DNA of 64,000 nt from Acridotheres tristis (Eukaryota; Chordata; Aves; Passeriformes; Sturnidae), in contig CM072899.1 in assembly GCA_037013685.1 (NCBI GenBank), forward strand, positions 8,722,479 to 8,786,478, given 5' to 3'. Positions 1 through 13,510 of this stretch are shown here, piece by piece. The notes beneath the pieces are model-generated. The model did no database searches. It was not told the DNA's origin and was given only the letters and a program-made list of their open reading frames with translations. Position 1 is the first letter of the stretch, and every line of letters starts with the position of its first letter. The position numbers and the translations under genes are program-made.

Positions 1-3000
1 TCTCAAATCCAGTTAACCTGACCCTGATGTTTCTGGCTGCTGCTGGGCTCCGAGCTGTGCCCGACATTCCCAGCCCCAGAGCAAGTGCAGTGCTGCTTGC
101 CAAGAGCATCCCTCAACCAACAGGACACTTGTCTAGAGGGTAAATACATCATTAAAACATCAGCTGCCAGGCGTAGGAGAAAAGGTGTCACTTAGGAGTT
201 GCCCATGACCCAAGAAGTCCAAGGAGTTTTGTTTTAATGGAGTTGAGTCAGTGGAACAGCTTTGGAGTCCACCAGTTCAGTACATAACACTTTCCTGGAG
301 ACAGCTGAAGGGAACGTGAAAGTCACATGGCAAAGTGATCTATAGGCATTTCTGGTGATTCTTGTTCTAAGTTTCTACTTGATTATATCCAGTGCTATCC
401 CACTGTAATTATTTTCAAGCTGACTACTCAGTGAATTTTTAAGAATAATGTATTTGAATGTCATAAAGCGAGCTTAGTAAGCTCACTGCAAGTGATTTAA
501 AATTATATGCCTGTAAATTATATGTAATTGTAGATCCCAGTTAATGAATATCCTAGAATCAATTGAAAATGCAGTTGTTAATAGTGGCTTGGCATAAGAT
601 CAGATTGTGTATTTGGCTCTGTGGCAGGTACAAACATATCATCACAAATTGATTCAAGGAAGAGTAGCACTGAAATCCACAGGAAGACAGATACTGCACT
701 GAGATAATTTACTTACCCCACTTTATCCAAAAAGATTTGTACCTGCTCTTACTAATGCCATAATCAGTTTGCAAGTTCAATGAAATCATAATTTTGACTT
801 TCAAAACTGAGATGCTGACATGCCTGTGCATATCTGGCCATTTTAGCATCATTTAGTTATCAGGACCACTCTCCCTCTGTGTGGTAAGGGTATTTAAAAT
901 ATGTTATTAATTTTCTTTCATAGCCACATGTCTCACAGGAGAGGTTGGGTGTTCCAGGGCACCACTGTGAGTCCAGACTGGGTCCCTGATGAATCTGAGA
1001 TAGCCACTCTCTTGGGAGAAAAGAACCCAACTAAACACTGGCTGCAGACTGGTGTCAGAGGGATTGTCTGCCAGTACCTGTCTGGGAGGATGTGCTTGTC
1101 CTGGCTTCACAGCAGGCAGTCACTAACCTGTCACATACAGAGGTGCACCAGTAGGCATCCAAAGCTTGGACAAAAGGGAGTCCTTGGAGACTCCATACTC
1201 TTATCCCTGCCTTTATTGAGCTAAGGAGTCAGGTGAGTAGTGACAGTAGGTTCAGGGTGAGTCTGTTGTTCCCAGTTCATAGTCAAGTACAAATAGGATC
1301 TGTTTTCTTGTCATTAGCACAGTAGTATTTTATAGGTAAGCAGTTGCAACCTGCTTTTCAAAATCAGCAGTTTGGGATCCTTGCCCTTTGTGTTCTAGTT
1401 AGCAGCTTTATGTCTTCAGCATCCATGGGGATTGATTGCCATGATGCTGTGAACAACACCTCTGGCTTGAGCAGCACGAGAGGCTCACAAGGGCTCTGAG
1501 TTTTGCTCACAATGTTTTTCTTAATCATCATCCTGTGAACCTCAAACTAAAGCACTGCTGACACGCAGCAGGTGCTTTGTTGAGCCAATTTGTCAAAGGC
1601 AGCAGTTATGGCAAGCGATGAGGAACACAGAGATTTGCTCTTAGCAGTCATGTGCAACATTTGAGCCCATGAGAATCACACCGTTTTCACTAGAGAATGC
1701 TTTCCAACAGGTAAAAATACCTGTATCTGGGCATAAAGTTTCAGGTTAATGAAACTGCAGGGATTTATATCTACAAACCTGGCATCAGTTATGATTTTTG
1801 GGAACAGAAATTTTGAAATGCATTAAATTTTAGTAAGGTTTCATTAATGTTACTTGGACTTGGATTAAAAATAGAGGAATTGAAGTTAGCTTGGTACAGC
1901 TGCTGGAGTCAGCAGATCACAAGTCAACCAATTGGTCTCTCAGGCTTTTCTGTTCCTTACTCATGAGACATAACTGATATCTCTGCTTTCTTTCTGCTTG
2001 CTAAGAAACAGTCAAGCAGCTTTCAGATAGATCAGAAGGAAGAAGAAATCTTTAAAACACATTTTATTGCTTTAAAACACAACCCAGAGCAGTGTGTTTC
2101 TGTTTTGTTGGAATGATTCTCCTCATTTCTCATTCTTTTTGTTTTAGGTCCATCTACCAGGGTTTTCTCCAAAGTCCAGCTGAATTACCAGGTTTCAGCC
2201 TTCAGGTGTCTGTGGAGAGCAGCAGCACTGAGGTGCAGATCACTGACAGCCTGGTGCCTTGTGGTACCACGTGGACTCCTCCAAGCAGCCCTAAGACTTC
2301 ATAATCTTGCAGTGCTGTACCCAAGTGTTGTCTGTACCTGAGCCTCATTATGCCAAACAAAGAACACACTCTGTCCTAAGGAGCTTACAGTAAGAAATCA
2401 ATATTGATTTTTCTCCTCTGCTGCCTGGGTTACTAGGTGAGGAAATATGAAAAGTCATGCTTTATTATTCACATATTCTTCAGCTGTAAAGCATTCTGTT
2501 CCGAGGCACATCCTCTAAACACTGAGTCAAGTGGCAAGGATTCACAGGCTGGAAAATCCTTGAAAATAATTTTGCATAATGCATTTCATATTCAATTTAT
2601 TTTTCCACGTGTTTGGTTTTTGGTTTTTTTTCAAAAAAGAGCTTAATTTTTTTAAGCAATGGACTATATGTAAAATGAAAAGACAATCCAATCTGTCTTT
2701 CCTATGTGATATTGCTGATAATCACTGTTTTTCTCATGGTTACTATAGAAACTTGGCATCCTTATCTGCCACCTTTTTTTGCACCTTGAAAAAACCATTT
2801 AAATTGAGTTCCCTGATAAACTGAAAGCTTGGCTTCACAATACCCATGGGAATATGTAAGTGTAACAACAATATTTGTCATTTCTTCTTATTTGGTGTTT
2901 AACTTGCTCATTAGCAGCTGTAGAGGCACTTCTGACTGTGATGTTCAGGGATCCTGCTGCAGGCATTGTCACTAGCACAAATGCAGAAGTCCTGGATGAA

Positions 3001-6000
3001 ACCCAGGAGCAGCCATGAGCTCCCAAGGGCTCACATGTAGCAGCCCAGGATGTAAAGACCTGAGCAGTATTTTGTTCTTATCACACCACTCTAAAAGCAG
3101 TTCTGTTTCCAAGTCTGAAAGTTTTCAAGCACACAAATAATCTGTGAGTATTAAACTATATGGGTAAGAGTGGTTAGGAAGGTTCCTGTGGTAAATCAGT
3201 AGTGAATCAACAGCCTTGTGATGCTTTTAATCCCTTTCCAAGTATGTGCCATCCAATCTGCATGGCAGATGAGAGTGAACTTGGGCTGAGCATGCTGAGG
3301 AGCTGAAAGACATTTTTGGAGGTGAGTACAAGGCCAATGCAAACACCAGGTGTCCCAGCTGAGCACGGCTCCCCAGCAGTTCCACATTTCTTTTGTTCTA
3401 AGGGCACCAGAATTATGCTTGTAACAAAGGTTGTTTTTCTAGTTCTGTCAAAACATGGCCCAGATAGGTCCCTCTGCTTACACAGCCCCTGCACTGGTGT
3501 CCTTCAAGATCTCTGCACAGAAATCCCCTCAGCACTGGAAGAGAAAGGAGATGTCAACACCTGAACAGCTGCTTTTGGCTCCCAGCCATCGGGCACAATG
3601 GTCCAGCGTGGGCTGCAGGGGAACAGAACATTCTGCTAAAGACAGAGCATTTGGTGATCCATCCCTGCAGCTCTGGCATCTCCAGCAGATCTCAGGGTTT
3701 TAATTTGTTACCGTGTTCTTTCACCAGGAGTTTTGAAGAACAGATAGGTTTGAAAGACTACAGAAACAGGTTACAAAACAGCAGAAGAAAAATGCTATCA
3801 AGAGCCGTTAAGTAAAATGCAATTTTACTTTGCATTGTGGCTGGAGTGCTCATGGAAATTAACATTGTGTTCTCATCCCAACCCTCACAGGTATCCTCAC
3901 CTGGCCACTGCCAGAGAAGAGGTTCAGGCTATGCCAATAGTGGGTCCTCTGCACTGACCCACAGAATATTTTTTCATAAAGAAACCTGCCGAGCTCCCAG
4001 TACAAACTGCTAGTGTACTTCAAAAGATGTTCACATTAGACTGCTTAGGGGGTTTTTGGATGAAAAAGTTTATTATTGGATGATTGTGCATTTTAACTGC
4101 GTGGGAGACTGAAAAACCTGAGGTCACAGAAATTACTGACGTTATTTTAGAGCACTGCATATTTATTAGACCATCTGCTGCTGCAGCACTCAAGGCAGAA
4201 ACCTTCATACAGGCAATCTATTCACAGCTACTGTTTTACCACCTGATGTGCAAAATATCAAAGCTCTGGATGCATTTATTACGGCACTGAGTAATTTTCT
4301 AATGAATACATAAAGCTCAGGAAACATCCCATGCAAGAGTTTCCTGTACATTAGGCTGCTGTTTTCTCTCTGGGGCTTGAGAGGGGCCTCTGAGGAGGAA
4401 TACCATTGTGTCAATGCTCTGAAATTTTAGTAGAGTAAAATTGAGCCATTCCAACTGTGTGCAGGCACATCCTTGCATGGGGCTGCCCATCACACTGCAG
4501 GGATTGAGCAGAGGGAAACAGAGATGGACAGGGCCATGTCTGGACACCCATGAAGGGCTCCTGCCATCCTCAAGGAACTGCTGCTCCTTTGCAGTGCCAC
4601 ACAGATCCCCCAAGGCATCAAGGGTCCCAGGGTGCCCAGTCCCAGGGCTGCCTTCTCTGGGGTGATACCAAAGGGGCCAGAGCTAAACACTTGCTGTTGA
4701 GACCCCCAGATAGGAGCCCAGGGCTTCGTGTCCTGAGCAGCAAACGGCAGATGTTATTATGAGGGATGTTTTATACAAGCAAAGGACCCTTCCCCTCTGC
4801 ACACTTAGAGCCAGGCTGGGACTCTACACTCAGCCCAGTGCAAAGCATGAAGAATCCTCCATCTGTGTCTGAAGCTTCCTCCTGCCCATAGGAGGCTTCT
4901 GTCTGCCACAGCAGCAGAGCTGGGGGCAGTGAGGGCCTGGCATCACTGATACAGTGCAATGCCCTTGCTGTGCATTACACCTCATTTAACGTCATCTATA
5001 AATCCTCACATGCCAACAGAAGGAAGTGTCTGGTCAGTCTGTGCAAGGTGCTCCAAGGACTCATCTTTTACTGATATCTCCTGTTAACTTCCAGCTCATA
5101 AGCAAACCAACACACGGCGGGTTCTGAGACACCCAAGAGAAGTGTGTCAGCTCACATGGATCCATCATCCCATCTCCTGCTGCCACTTCCCCTCCAGAGC
5201 CACCTGAGAGCTACACACACACATATAGGAGGTATTTAAGGTATTTATACCTTCCTCCAAGTGAAACAGGGGACTTGATATCACTTTGTGCACTCATCAC
5301 ATTGAAGGTAATCGTGGGAACACTTTGCCACTGTTACAGGTTAATGATGCATTGTTTAAATGGGAATGAGATATCTGTCGTCAAATTTACAGCTGGAGCT
5401 GTAGCACTGAGTGCCAGGCAGGGTCCTGGTGCTGAGCTACAGTACATTGTCTGTGCAGGGAACTGCACCCAGCCCTGGTGTGGCTGGTGGTCCAGGGGAG
5501 CTGCTTCCCCAGCCCTGCTCCCTGGGACACGCTTTTCTCCTCCTTGGGCTCTGCTGGCTCAGACCCCATCCATGTGCACCCCAGAGCCCAGAAGATCTTG
5601 GCAGCAGACATTTGTAGGGCTCTGCATAAAGAACCCAGTGAAATAAGGATAAGGGTGCTAACTCATGAATTTGCTTTCCCTTCCTGGTCCTCTGACACCT
5701 CCAGCTCTGCAGCCCTCTCAGCAATAAACTCAGAGCCAGGAGATTAAAATGTACAACTACGTGACACCTTATAAACCACATAAATATGAACTGGCAAGGC
5801 CCTGTAACAATGAAGGATTTTGCACAAAATGTTCAGGCACTAATTCAGTCTCAAGGCTCTCTTTCCACTGCAGTGGGTATGCAGTGCCATTATGAAACCT
5901 TGACTGAATTATAACCCTTTATTCTTCTAAGGCACCTTTTTTTTCTATCTTCAACAAGGTTTTATTTTGACTCAATCATGAAAATAAAGAGCATAAAAAT

Positions 6001-9000
6001 AAAAATTCACTTAGTGATAGACTTGTATTCCCTGGAAAAGCATGTTATATGCTAGGAAAACATCTATTAATTGTAGGTTATTTTAAAGCTAATGGATAAT
6101 TATTATTCTGTGGAATTTTTTTTCCCCAGTGAAGAGTTTAGTTTGCTGAATGGTCCCTTTCCATTTGCAGCACTGATGTTTCTCTTCCCCTGCATTAACA
6201 TGTTACCAGATGTTACCAGAACGAATGGCTGTGCTTTTGGCTTTGAATTTTTCTTTCACATTTTTGACAATTGTTCTTTATCTCTTGCATAAATCACTGT
6301 AACACATGATAAAGTAAAGCAGATTCAATGCCTGTGAATAGTTAAGGCACTGTTTCTTCCTTATGCAAAAGCTTGTAACTATATTTTAAAGCAGTTAAAA
6401 TCTTTTATCAAGCACATTGGCACATTTTTGTAGCTGGATCACTGAGCACACTCTAACAGCTCTTAAGAGCTCTCTCACACTGTCATATAAATCCTTCTTA
6501 ACTCGCGGTTTATTGACCACAGTGGTTGTGGGTGAGCATCTGATGCCTATCCCCTCATGGGCAGGGTGACACCTGCTACCACATCACTATGCAAATTCCC
6601 AAAGTTCCTCTTGAAAACCAACCCAGGTGTTGCAGATCATCACTGTTTCCACAGGAAACCAAACTGGAGAGGTGACACCATTTGCAGTGGGTTAATGAGT
6701 GGAATAGTCCACTGCCAAGCAGACAGGAGCCCCTTAATCCTGGTGGGAAAAGCTCATGGGAAAGCTCCAATCTGAATGGGAGGAAGGAGCAGGAACACCT
6801 CATCCTCAAAAGGATCAGTCCTGGGGGAACAGGAGGTGACACCCAGTACTTGGGGACATTCGTGGCTGTAGGCAGCTCGATGGCACCCAAACCTGCAAAC
6901 TTCCTGTGTATCCCTACCACCACCCAGGACACCATTTGTTCAGTGCAATCTGCAGTCCGTGTGGGTGAAGGGGTTATTTTGCTCCTTTTATGAGGTGATT
7001 TATGACTTGTTTACTTGTATGCCTCACCCACACTGCTACTGTTGTAATTAAACCTTGTTAAACTGCTCAGGCCCCCCTCAGGCATGTATTGTAACATATT
7101 TTTTCCCCTAAACCAGAATTATTGTGTTGGGGGGAGGGGAAAACCTGGGTGGTGAGGAAGGGTGTCAGGCCAGATTGGTTGTAATACATACCTATTTAGC
7201 AAGCTGAGGATGTTTAGTCCTAAATCAGATTGTGTATTAAAAGTGGAAATTGCTGAGATTGGTGTTTACCTGTGAAACCAAAATTACTTCATGAAGAAAA
7301 TAGTATACATGCAGGCTCTCTAAGAAAGCAGTTTTGAGCCTTTATTAAATAGTTAAAATCAAGATGCTGCTGTGAAGCACAGCATCAGCACATTGTGTGA
7401 GGGTTGTCTGGGAGTGGGCTGTGTGTTGTACATACCCCACAGAGCTCTAGCCCACAGTTTTCCAGTGCAGTGCAATGTTTTCTAGGAGATAACAACTCCC
7501 ATGAAGTCATATTAAAGCATGTGAAACAGGGCATAAGGGAGGTGTTTTATTACCAAAAAAGGCTGATGAGTTCAGGGAATTATTAGGGAAAAAATGAAAT
7601 TTATACTAATAATAGTCATTTATTACCTGTAACAAGACAGCAAACACCGTAATGAGGGAGTACAGAGCCATAGGGCTCACCATGGCTGCAGTGCCTGTTC
7701 CAAAGCAGCCCTTCCCCTGACTAAAGCAGCTTCAATTCAGTGCTGGATTTACTCAGGGGCTTCTCTTCTGAAGCAGATCCAGTAGTTACTAGCAGGAGAG
7801 TCTCTTAGACGTGTCTCTACAGCTGGGGGTGTGTGAGTGCAGGTGGAGAGCCCTGGGGTGCCCTGGGAGCTTCTTGGCCACATGTGCAGCACCAGGCAGG
7901 TGTTGGTGGCCGGGTGGCAGCTGACAGATGGCAGCAGAAAGCCACAAATGTCCTGCAAAGGCTTTTGCAGGGCCAGGGAACTGCTTACTGTCACCTAAAC
8001 CTGCTGGGGAAAACAGAGCCAGGAACAGGGTGGCCCTTTCCTGTAACTCTCCTCCAGCGCTGCATTACGAGACGGCTCTTCCAGGAACGAAGCTCATGTT
8101 GGAGCTTTACAGCTGAGGCACGCTGGAAGCTCACCAACAACTGCTTGGATCTGGACTATTTTTAGTCAGTCCTGTCCAAAAGGAAAGTCTTTCCTGAAAG
8201 AGGTGTTCCTTCTGGACGAGTGGCTTAGCACAGGATCTGGGAGAGTCACTGGAAGGACAGAGGTGCTGAAGAGCCCTGGGTTTGGTCTGAGGCTGGTGCT
8301 GCACGTGTTGCGTGTCTGGCAGCGTGGGGCAAACAGCACCTCTGCCCAGCACACATCACTGGTGTGCCAGGGCAGCAGCTACTGACCACCAGCTGGAGGG
8401 TCTTCAAAATTAGGTTATTTGGGAAGGAATTGCTGAGGTGTTCAGAACAGCAGCTCACTGCAGTGCAGGCAGCATGAGGATTTTGTGTTTCATGGGCTGA
8501 ATATGAGGTTTTTTTAGTCTGGATTAACAATTTCCCCTTCCAAGGATGGCAGAGCTGTGGTGAAGGACCCTGGGCAGCCCAAAGGCCCTGACTCTTGCCT
8601 TCACCCTGACTCTTCACCTCTCTCCATGCAGCTCCTGGCTGGATTCTCAGTGACTGTTGGAGGTAGGAACAAAAGGAGGGGGAAATAGATGGATTTTTCT
8701 TATGGAGCTGCATGAAAAAAATTCTTTATAAAGAAAAACCTTTAACGTTTAAAAACTCTAACCTTTATAGAGTTTTTCAGGCAATTAGTGGTACCAAATG
8801 GCACATGGAGTCATTCCTAAAAATTAACTGGTCGCCATGCTGCCCTACATAGAAGTTGATGGATATTAAAGCCAAAGTTTTAAAATAAATGCAGACAGAA
8901 GTGCAAGGAGTTTTCACCCAGCTTGGCTTAGCTATATAGTGTGTGTATGTGTCTGTCTGTGTCTGTGTCTCTGTGTGTGTTCATTAAAGGAAGTCATTAG

Positions 9001-12000
9001 TTCTGTTATCAGTTCTCTTGAGTCAAACACAGGAGTCCAGCTATAAGAATTCTCACCAATGGTGAGTTTTTGGGTGCTCTAGAAGTGCCATTCATTGATG
9101 TGAGAACAGCATAATGCACTGCCTCAGTCACGAAGGAATCTCTGTGACGTGTTACACAAATGCCCCTCATGTTTGGCCAGTCTGGCTTGAAAAGCTCTGG
9201 AGGAATTTGCACTTTTGCAAATTTTACCTTTTTTTTTTTGGTAAATCCTTTTATCATTTCCATCACCCATTTGCTCTGGGGTCAAATTGTCTGCAAACTG
9301 CATCGATGCTGAACATCCTCTGGAGTACAGAAAAGGAAAATATAAACTATTGAAATAGAGCAGACAGAAGAAAGACTTTTCACCCTCTAAAAGCATAACG
9401 CTTGAGCGTTATGTGTGTTATGCGTTGGTGTGTTGTCACCGTAAGGGACACTGGGTCAGGGCTCCAGCACGGGGTTTCACATTCTCTCAGGCATCTCCTT
9501 TGGAAAGAGAGGAAGGCAACTCCAGCCTCTCACTCATCAAATCCCTCACCCTACTTGTCTCAGCCAAGAGTAAAGGCGAAATAAACACATCTAAACAACT
9601 GAAAAGCACGTCAACATCCAACTTCAAAATAAAATGCAGTGAAGTGTGAAATTATACCTTTTATTCCATAAATCTTCAGCAAGCGGCACAGTTCTATAGC
9701 TTGTATCACGCTTTAATACTGGCAGAATTTAACACACCATGCAAAGCCCCATAAGGTAATTACATTTCATCTCAACAAAGCAACAAAATCCCAGCTCATT
9801 CAACCCTCTCCATCTGAGGAAGGATTATAGACAATTCAACGTATGTTGATTTTTCCTGGTGATAAATCCAAAGCAGGTCACCAATGAAATGTGAGTGTGA
9901 GTTCTCAAGGCAGCTGATTTACAGGGAAAAATGGAGATGTTATTTGGTGTTCTTCAAGGCAGTGTCACCCTGCTTTCTGAATCTTCCTGAGGTTTATTCT
10001 CCACCTAAAAGAAGCTTAAAATGAAAAACTTAACCTTGAACATCCCGTTTTGGCAGTTGGCAGTTGCCCCCTGTGCAGGTTGTTTACGTGCTTCCCAGCA
10101 GATTCCTGCTTCCCAGCAGATCCAGTTTTTTAAGAATTATTTAATTTTGCAACAAATGAGGTTGTATGCATGATGATGAAGATGGTGACAGAAAGCCAGC
10201 AGAAGACACTCACAGCCCCACATCCTGTAACATCAACCATCAATCTCCAGAGGTTTGGGTACTCCAGACTCACAGACCAGGCTGGAAATATTTGTCATCA
10301 GAGCATGTGTTGGCTGCCCTTCTGCCAAACCAAGGGTATCTCTGTATACAACAAACTACAATTAATTTAACTAATTTATCTATTAACTGCCCTCAAATAA
10401 AGCCTCCAAACTTTAATCAGACCTTTGTGATTAAATGCAATTAAAACCCTTAAAGCTAGTCAACAAGGACTGCAGGCACTCTCATTCCCAAAGCCAGCAC
10501 AAAGCTACAAACACACACAGGAATGGATAACTGAAGGTAAGGACAAAGGCATCTTTCCCCAGGCACAAAGTAACATGACTTTCTATAATCCCTAACTCAG
10601 CCTCTGCAACAAGACAAGACCTTGGAAAGGAGACAGGACACGGTGGCCTCCTGAGGGATGGGGTAAGAGGCTTAAAAGGGGAGAGGAATGCAATTGCCTG
10701 CCATGATAGGTGTTGTTGCATGAGCTCAGATAATGATGATGCCCCTCACCATCCCTGGCAGTGATGGGGTTCAGTGATGGCACAGACACAAGGCAAACTT
10801 GCTGGGACACTTTTTATTCTTAATTCATTTCTTGTGCCTTGAACCAAGCAGTCTGTGATAAATGTTGCGCAGTGATGGGAAACTGAGGAAAAGCCATGGC
10901 AGCTTCCCAGCACTTGGTGCTGTTGTATAAAACTCAAGGCAGACAATGCAGAAATAACTTGCACAAGCCTTTCCACACTTTTTCAGCTGATACACCTCAT
11001 GACTTTAGCTCAGTTCCCAGTTCCTTCCAAAAATACCAAAGACTTGAAGTGGTACATGCAATTGAAATTGTGTTGCCATAGTTGAGCCTTGTACATGGAG
11101 AGGTCAGAGGGAAACCATCACGATTACCAAGACAGAGTGAATGATACTGAGCAGTGGCAGCAGAGAGGATTAAATTGTGCTAAGAATCACCTGGACACAG
11201 AGTGGTCTTGGTGGAAGACATAAAATTTGATGGGAAATTTTTATATCAAAAAGTTCACAACCTTTCTAGGAGATGATGAGCAGTGGAAGACCAAAATGAG
11301 GCAAAATACTGCAAGGTGAGCATTAGACAGGTTGCACAGAGCAAAGAATTTGGTAATGGTATCATCAATTATGATGGGATAGGAAGACAAAACTAGAATG
11401 GGCTATGAAAAACCAGGAAATGTCATTGGGGTGGGGGACAGCAAGGAGGTGACCAGCAAGAAAGAAAAAAATCAAATTTCTAAATATAAACCACATCCAG
11501 TCCCTTGTTCCAGCTGTGGTCATTTCTCTTGCCCTTTAGATTTTTTGAAAAGCTATAACTTGAACAACCCCAAATCATCGCTGCTAATGGCACCTGTATT
11601 CAGATTTATATTCTGTAGTGAGCTGGAGTAGAAGGAGAGTTGCAATAGGCACCCTGCAGCTCCCCAGCCACCGCAGCGCAGAGCGTGCACGGCGCCAGGA
11701 AAAACCCAGCAGGTGCAGGAGAGTTCCCTGAGTTATTTCCTATTCTCTGTCTGGCAGTAAAGACACAGCTACACCAGGTGGTAACTCTTAGCAGATGGTG
11801 ACTTTTTAAAGTTGATTGCTGTATAAATGATACTTTCTGAGTTTGTTCCTTTTAATTCAGATTCTCAGTAGTGTGTTCAAATGTCAGAGAGCATCATATT
11901 TCTATCTTTTATTTCCTTTGTGAGCAGAAATCTTCTTTAAGAAGTCTAGGAATTACAGCTTGGGAGATGAGATAGACTCCCTCGATGAAAGTGATCTACT

Positions 12001-13110
12001 TTATAAATGTTACAGAATACAATAAAAACAGGAGATGCAAAAAGCCCCACTGGCTTTGTTCTCAGCGGAGAGTTTGAATTTCTATTGCACTTTTAAAGAG
12101 ACATTTTGTCTGCACTGTAATGTTTTACTAGATCTGTGAGGTCTATTAGCAGCACAAAAGCAGGATTTCCTCTGCTGGCAGCATGGGGAGGGTGGGGAGT
12201 GGGGGTGGAAGACATCTAATTAATCTACTACTGCAGGTAAATAATAACAGGACAACTGAATGAGGATTTTATTTACCCTCTAGATGTCCTGCAGCCCCAA
12301 GCTGGGGTGGCCATGTGCCTGACCCCCATATCCTGCTCTGCTGTAGCCAACCAGCAGGTCTGGCTGATCCCATGTGCAGGACTGTCATGTGCCACTTCTA
12401 ATGTTTGCTTTTCAATGACACAGACACACCAGAAGTGGCCACAAACAAACACCCGACTGACCCAGCACTAAGGTCTGTCACCTCATGATGTGAGTACTCT
12501 GAAAAAAATGGAGGTGACAAATAGATGAAACACCTGTGTGATTTGCACTACTGTGGACCCCCTGCCACCACAAGACAGTCCCTGCTTGTGTCCCCAGCTT
12601 GGGAAAGACATACCAGAACACGTGCCACCATGGCAAACTGGGGACATTCAAAGGGCTCTGGTACAGTCACTCATCTGCCCTCTGTACTTCACCTCCCCTC
12701 AGAGTCTGTGTCTCAGCCCATTTATTTATTGCACCTCATTGGCAAAAAAAGGAAAGACATCCCCTGGCCAGAGGGAAATGTCCCAATTAAAGAGCAAACG
12801 ATGCAGTAAAACAGCAGAGCATTCTTGAGAGCCACGGTAAAAGCGGCCACCTCTTGTCCTCAATTTATGCTGCTCCCATCACCCTGGGCATTATATTTGT
12901 GCTGACAAGGATCAGTTTAACCCCTGCCTGCAATCTAATAAAAAGCTGGCATGGTGCAAGCATGCATAATCTTTCTTCAGTGTCCTAGAATGGATGCAAT
13001 AAAAAACTGCTGCTGCTGCTGGATGGCCACACCAACTGCCTGGAATAAATAACTCCCTGTCCGATGCCAGCAGTGGGAAGTGCTTTGGACCAGAGGCTTT
13101 TCAGACCCTC
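1..13110. other. Intergenic DNA with no recognised gene
   Basis: About 13 kb of AT-leaning DNA. All open frames are short, begin and end at random, and resemble no family I know. By human synteny the 3' end of CFAP20DC should lie upstream on the + strand, but no frame resembles the C-terminus I would expect, so that gene probably ends before this window. The only exon-like signal is a pyrimidine-rich acceptor at about 2145 followed by an open frame to 2304. A TG-rich simple repeat lies near 8.94 kb. Confidence 0.6.
8939..8980. repeat. TG-rich simple repeat
   Basis: An interrupted run of TG, TCTG and TGTC units about 42 bases long. It is an ordinary degenerate microsatellite in non-coding DNA. 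Confidence 0.8.
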
Positions 13111-13116
13111 ATCCCT

Positions 13117-13510
13117 TTATAGAACTTTATAATCATGGAGTTGTTTAGGTTGGAAAAAACCTCGAAGATCATCGAGTCCAACTGTTCCACCAGCAGTGCC
13201 CAGTTCACCGCTAAACAATGACCCACAACCACATCTACACATCTTTTAAATCCCTCCAGCGACTCATCCACCTCCCTGGGCAGCCTGTTCCAATGCTTGA
13301 AGCCCTTTTGGTGAAGAAATTGTTCCTAATATCCAGTCTAGAACTCCCCTGGTGCAGCTTGAGTTCACTTCCTCTTGTCCTGTCACTCATTACTTAGGAG
13401 AAGAGACCAAGCCCCACCTGGGAACAAGCTCCTTTAGGGAGTTGTAGAGAGCAGTAAGGATCTCCCTGAGTCTCCTTTCCTCTGGGCTGAGCCCCCCAGT
13501 TCCAGTTTAA
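13117..13510 (-). mobile_element. CR1 LINE fragment (3' end), minus strand
   Basis: The left edge has the reverse complement of the typical CR1 3' end: a degenerate 'atagaactttataatcatgg' followed by 'aggttggaaaaaacctc' and 'gaagatcatcgagtccaac'. It continues through familiar CR1 3'-region phrases such as 'cctgggcagcctgttccaat', 'ttcctaatatccagtctaga' and 'ctcccctggtgcagcttgag', ending in 'ctctgggctgagccccccag'. The order shows the element lies on the minus strand. It is 5'-truncated, about 390 bases long, and carries no intact open frame, so it is a dead copy. CR1 is the dominant LINE family of birds. Confidence 0.93.
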
